Positions 33,068-36,077 of a stretch of 36,077 bases of DNA are shown in pieces. Positions within the stretch are counted from its first letter, which is position 1, and every line of letters begins with the position of its first letter. Source of the DNA: Colwellia hornerae (GTDB lineage Bacteria; Pseudomonadota; Gammaproteobacteria; Enterobacterales; Alteromonadaceae). Under the pieces are notes generated by a model that saw only the letters and a program-made list of their open reading frames with translations, was not told where the DNA came from and ran no database searches. The position numbers and the translations under genes are program-made. The stretch is from assembly GCF_007954355.1 (NCBI RefSeq), contig NZ_VOLR01000033.1, forward strand, positions 1 through 36,077, in the 5' to 3' direction.

Positions 33068-33925
33068 ATGGAATGGCTTAATCAAACGCATAATTTCAAA
33101 ACACTTTCAGTAGTCCTCGCCAATAATAAATTTGTTATTGCGTTATTATTTATTTTCATTTTTTATATGATTAAGTATCTCATCGTAAAAACAATAAAAA
33201 AAAAATCAAAACAGGATAAAAAATTACAGATCAATATAGTCAATAATATATTTACCATAATGATGATCGTGATGGTTTTTAATATTTGGTCCGAAGAGAT
33301 TCAAAAATTTGCTTTCTCGATTGCTGCCTTTATCGTCGCAATTGTCTTAGCAACCAGAGAGTTTATACAATGTTTTATTGGTTTTGTTTATATTCTGTCA
33401 AGTCGACCATTTCGTATTGGTGATTGGGTACAAGTTGGTAATCATTACGGCGAGGTACATTCAACAGATTGGGCTAAACTGACACTTTTAGAGGTAAATA
33501 TAGATGATTATCAATATACCGGTAAGACGCTATATTTACCAAATAGCCAGCTAATTACTTCGGTTATTAAAAATCTTAACTTTCTAAAACGATATGCAAT
33601 GCATCATTTTACCATTGTCAGAGATGACAGTGTTAATCCCTTTGAGTTTATTGATCAGTTGTATAATAAAGCAAATTTATATTGTAATGACTTTAAAGAA
33701 GTTGCTATCCGTTATAACCAACTTATTGAAAATCGTTTAGAGGTTCATATCGCTGGCCCAGAACCACATATCCAAATAGCCACCTCTGAACTTGGTGATA
33801 CGCAAATCTTCTTTACTATTTTTTGTCCAACAGAAAGAGCATTAGAAATAGAGCAGAAACTGACCGCTGATTTTATGACGCTATGGTTTAAGCAAAAAAC
33901 GGCCTCGCCGATTTCATTAAGCTAG
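33068..33925 (+). CDS. MscS family mechanosensitive channel (MlaC-linked)
   Basis: A 285-residue membrane protein. Three hydrophobic helices (about 22-42, 55-72, 79-105) precede the MscS beta domain (RPFRIGDWVQVGNHYGEV near 118, then LYLPNSQLITSVIKNL). The pore helix is less glycine/alanine regular than in E. coli MscS, so gating may differ. The C-terminal cytosolic domain is present. It is co-oriented with the MlaC-like gene under one apparent promoter. It would release solutes when the membrane is stretched. Pairing with a lipid-binding protein hints at a role linked to membrane lipid state. Confidence 0.88.
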   Translation: MEWLNQTHNFKTLSVVLANNKFVIALLFIFIFYMIKYLIVKTIKKKSKQDKKLQINIVNNIFTIMMIVMVFNIWSEEIQKFAFSIAAFIVAIVLATREFIQCFIGFVYILSSRPFRIGDWVQVGNHYGEVHSTDWAKLTLLEVNIDDYQYTGKTLYLPNSQLITSVIKNLNFLKRYAMHHFTIVRDDSVNPFEFIDQLYNKANLYCNDFKEVAIRYNQLIENRLEVHIAGPEPHIQIATSELGDTQIFFTIFCPTERALEIEQKLTADFMTLWFKQKTASPISLS

Positions 33926-33945
33926 TCAATATCATTGACGGTAAA

Positions 33946-33980
33946 GTCACTCAATCACGGTTACTTGGTGATTGAGTGAC
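33946..33980. terminator. 13-bp perfect hairpin between convergent MscS genes
   Basis: GTCACTCAATCAC (33946-33958) and its exact complement (33968-33980) with a 9-base loop. Both flanking MscS genes end here, so a bidirectional terminator is the natural reading, though T-tracts are poor on both sides. Confidence 0.65.
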
Positions 33981-34017
33981 CCTTAGCGTTATTATTTCAA
34001 CGACTTGCCGCGCAAAG

Positions 34018-34887
34018 TTACTTTTTATCGTTATTCAATAAAGTAAGGGTACCATCGAGATGCACATCACGTTGTGGAAAGGCGACAACAATACTGTGTT
34101 CTTCGAATAATTCATCTAATCGAAAACGAATATTACTTCTAGTCACTCTTAACGCGGTTTCTCCACTCGAATTTATCCAGAAGTTAACATAAAATATTAA
34201 CGAATTATCGCCAAAATCTTCAAAAACCACCACCGGCATAGGATCGGTTAATACTTCTTTTTGCGCAAGTGTCGCTTCTAAAATCAAATCAGCCACTTTT
34301 CTAGCCCGAGTACCATAGGCAACCCCAACAGAAACACTTGTTCTAACGAGACTGTCTCGAAGCGTCCAATTGACTACCGTATTTTCAAGTAATTTACTGT
34401 TAGGAATAAGTAAATGAACACCATCAACACGTCTAATACGTGTTGAACGAGTATTAATTTCCTCGACCACACCTTTGGCGTTTTCAACTTCTAAAAAATC
34501 ACCAATTTTAATAGGTCGTTCCCACATTAAAATCCAACCACTGATAAAGTTGTTAATAATGTTTTGTGCGCCAAAACCAAAACCAATCGCGATTGCACCC
34601 GATAAAAAGGCAAATGCGGTGATCGGCACATTGATCAAATCTAATGTGGTGATTAACATTATAACTATCGCAATGACATAAAAAACACGCTGCAATAAAT
34701 GTATAATATTTGGATCAGTTTTGTTGGTTGTTAAACGTTTGGTGATAAACCTTACGCCCCATTTAGTGAGCAACAATCCAAGGTAAATAATAAGTGGGAT
34801 TAACAATAACCCGCCCAATGTCACTGGTTGCTCAGCAACAGTAATAACCGTAGTAGATAAGATTGCTTTTATTTGTGCAAAATCCAT
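34018..34887 (-). CDS. MscS family mechanosensitive channel (canonical type)
   Basis: A 289-residue channel close to E. coli MscS in layout. Three helices include a glycine/alanine-rich pore segment (LSGAIAIGFGFGAQNIINNFISG near 94-116), followed by WERPIKIGDFLEVENAKGVVEEI and LLIPNSKLLENTVVNW in the beta domain and a full C-terminal alpha/beta domain. It acts as an emergency valve in hypo-osmotic shock. It is the last gene of the aspartoacylase-protease operon, 25 bases after the protease stop. It differs clearly from the neighbouring MscS at 33068, so the two are not a recent duplication. Confidence 0.93.
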   Translation of the reverse strand: MDFAQIKAILSTTVITVAEQPVTLGGLLLIPLIIYLGLLLTKWGVRFITKRLTTNKTDPNIIHLLQRVFYVIAIVIMLITTLDLINVPITAFAFLSGAIAIGFGFGAQNIINNFISGWILMWERPIKIGDFLEVENAKGVVEEINTRSTRIRRVDGVHLLIPNSKLLENTVVNWTLRDSLVRTSVSVGVAYGTRARKVADLILEATLAQKEVLTDPMPVVVFEDFGDNSLIFYVNFWINSSGETALRVTRSNIRFRLDELFEEHSIVVAFPQRDVHLDGTLTLLNNDKK

Positions 34888-34912
34888 AAAATCCCTTAAT
34901 TTAACTGACTTT

Positions 34913-35347
34913 TTATTTTGAGCCTAAAAAGACTTTCGATGGGTCAACAAGAAAACGTTTGCCAAGCGCCTCTCTTCCTAACAACATTAAATAACTCATA
35001 TCAGAGCGGTCTGTTAAGGTTATTTCAATTGACCAATTTTCTTCACCCAGAACTATCGGTGTTTCGATAACATAACGTTGCTCCGTTGTGCCATTCGACG
35101 ATTTAACTTTACGCATATCACTAATAGGCGCCGTACACTGCTGCATCGTATCAACATTATGCACATCAGGGTGCAGATCAAACGTTACACTGTTTACGCC
35201 ATCAACAATTGACTTCTTGATATTATCAACGTGTAGCGACGACGTTTTCGCACCAGTATCAACTCGCACTTGTAACTCGTCAATAGCTAAGTCTGGCAAG
35301 GCTATTGACTCTAAACGCCCGATAATGACCTTACTAGCGTTTTTCAT
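34913..35347 (-). CDS. RimB-type retropepsin-like ATP-dependent zinc protease family protein
   Basis: A 144-residue protein of PF05618, often annotated as an ATP-dependent zinc protease. The D-T-G-A motif (VDTGAKTSSL near residues 29-38) and the C-terminal MLLGREAL mirror the aspartic retropepsin fold rather than a zinc site. Family members are encoded near rimK, which adds glutamate tails to ribosomal protein S6. In Pseudomonas the protein (RimB) acts in the same pathway. Here it lies 8 bases after the aspartoacylase-family gene and 25 before an MscS gene, all apparently in one operon. Confidence 0.88.
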   Translation of the reverse strand: MKNASKVIIGRLESIALPDLAIDELQVRVDTGAKTSSLHVDNIKKSIVDGVNSVTFDLHPDVHNVDTMQQCTAPISDMRKVKSSNGTTEQRYVIETPIVLGEENWSIEITLTDRSDMSYLMLLGREALGKRFLVDPSKVFLGSK

Positions 35348-35355
35348 ATACTCAC

Positions 35356-36077
35356 CTAACTGTCGTCATTTTCAGGTAAAAGCTGCTCTTGTACATTTTC
35401 GATGTGCCCAGCAATCTCTTCATCATCTTCACTAAAGTAAGCGACATGAAACATAGCTTCACCTTCTTGCACTAACGGTATATTTTGCTTACCAATTAAA
35501 ATACCCGAGCGTGTTGCTTTAACCGAATCAAATATTGCACCATATGGGCTACCAATTTCGGCTAATACTTGGCCTTTAGTGATTTGATCGCCCAAATTAA
35601 CAATATTATGGACAATACCACTGGCATTTGCGCGCACCCATTGACTGCCGTTAGCAATAAACGGCATGCGTTTTTTCTTGCTTCGGACAACTTTCCGGGT
35701 CATGCCTAAATGCTGTAAGACATTTAAGATACCTTTCATACCCGCTCGAATCGAAAACTCATCAAAGCGCAGCGCTTCACCCGCTTCATATAATAGTATT
35801 TTAGTTTCGTTTTTAACCGCTGATTCTCTTAACGAGCCGTCAACTAAATTGGAATTCAACACAACCGGTACACCAAACACTTCCGCTAACGCTTTAGTGT
35901 CAGGATCAGACATATCGGCCCTAATTTGTGGCAGGTTTGAGCGGTGAATAGCCCCGGTATGTAAATCGATACCGTAATCACAATGTTTTACGATTTCATT
36001 AAGAAAAATATGTGCAACACGCCCCGCTAAAGAGCCCTTCGCTGACCCTGGAAAACAACGGTTTAAATCACGACGGT
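35356..36077 (-). CDS. Succinylglutamate desuccinylase/aspartoacylase family protein (5' end missing)
   Basis: The reading frame stays open to the window edge, so the N-terminus lies outside. 239 codons are visible. An apparent start at 35913 is internal: the frame upstream contains DLNRCFPG and YGIDLHTGA, typical parts of the zinc carboxypeptidase-like domain of AstE/AspA proteins, with the zinc-binding His in DLHTG. The C-terminal part has the beta-rich GIVHNIVNLGDQITKGQVLAEIG segment. These enzymes remove acyl or aminoacyl groups from amino acids such as N-acyl-glutamate or aspartate. With the RimB-like protease next door, RimK should lie just beyond the edge. Confidence 0.88.
   Translation of the reverse strand, partial: RRDLNRCFPGSAKGSLAGRVAHIFLNEIVKHCDYGIDLHTGAIHRSNLPQIRADMSDPDTKALAEVFGVPVVLNSNLVDGSLRESAVKNETKILLYEAGEALRFDEFSIRAGMKGILNVLQHLGMTRKVVRSKKKRMPFIANGSQWVRANASGIVHNIVNLGDQITKGQVLAEIGSPYGAIFDSVKATRSGILIGKQNIPLVQEGEAMFHVAYFSEDDEEIAGHIENVQEQLLPENDDS

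Noticed and set aside
33068-34887. Recent tandem duplication of MscS genes
   Set aside because: The two proteins differ in pore helix and beta-domain sequence and face each other. They look like different subfamilies.
35356-35913. Complete 185-residue protein starting at 35913
   Set aside because: The frame continues without a stop to the window edge and encodes conserved aspartoacylase motifs upstream of that Met, so the start is internal.
495-36077. Many additional ORFs of 60-115 codons on the opposite strand or in shifted frames of the genes listed
   Set aside because: They lie inside well-supported genes, lack ribosome binding sites, and have compositions expected of antisense or shifted readings of AT-rich coding DNA.

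Overview
The window looks like chromosomal DNA of a marine, AT-rich gammaproteobacterium of the Alteromonadales, most likely Colwelliaceae (Colwellia, Thalassotalea and relatives). The basis is low GC, the protein families (TIGR01782-type TonB receptor beside a tryptophan-halogenase homologue, GH97, DUF3545, PilZ, ThrE, RimK-associated protease), and short intergenic regions with AT-rich promoters. The organism is inferred from gene content only. I saw no rRNA, tRNA, CRISPR array, insertion sequence or phage gene.

Layout. Positions 1-494 hold no convincing gene. On the minus strand, 495-4221 encodes an FAH-family hydrolase, a small unknown protein, a secreted peroxiredoxin and a secreted amidase. 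Positions 4388-18130 form a maltodextrin/starch utilisation locus. On the minus strand are an SLC45-like sugar transporter, a flavin-dependent halogenase homologue and a large TonB-dependent receptor. On the plus strand are a lipoprotein pullulanase and a GH97 alpha-glucosidase, with a PlsC-like acyltransferase and a UbiA prenyltransferase between them. Five copies of one LacI-type palindrome (consensus TGMATACGTATKCA) lie upstream of the transporter, the receptor (two copies), the pullulanase and the GH97 gene. The regulator, presumably MalR-like, is not in the window.

Positions 18195-19852 hold small genes (DUF1294, an unknown, DUF3545, a GNAT acetyltransferase). Positions 20103-26079 hold a secreted M20 peptidase, then an SDR dehydrogenase, a COG3618 lactonase-type amidohydrolase and an Lrp/AsnC regulator. 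Facing them on the minus strand are a class II aldolase/adducin protein and a GalD-like enolase-superfamily protein. Together these look like a non-phosphorylative sugar or sugar-acid pathway whose substrate I cannot name. Next come an unannotated two-helix membrane peptide (26206-26379), a ThrE-type exporter with a TetR regulator and a PilZ protein, a secreted M24 peptidase, a LysE-type exporter, a cold-shock protein and an unknown protein.

The right end holds a MlaC-like lipid-binding protein coupled to an MscS channel. Converging on it is an operon of aspartoacylase-family protein (cut by the window edge), RimB-type protease and a second MscS channel. RimK would be expected just outside the window.

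The most interesting points are the halogenase with intact catalytic residues inside an operator-defined maltodextrin regulon, the MlaC-MscS pair, the sugar-acid cluster with altered catalytic residues, a double-hairpin element at 1370-1448 that could be a small RNA, and several perfect inverted repeats at promoters.
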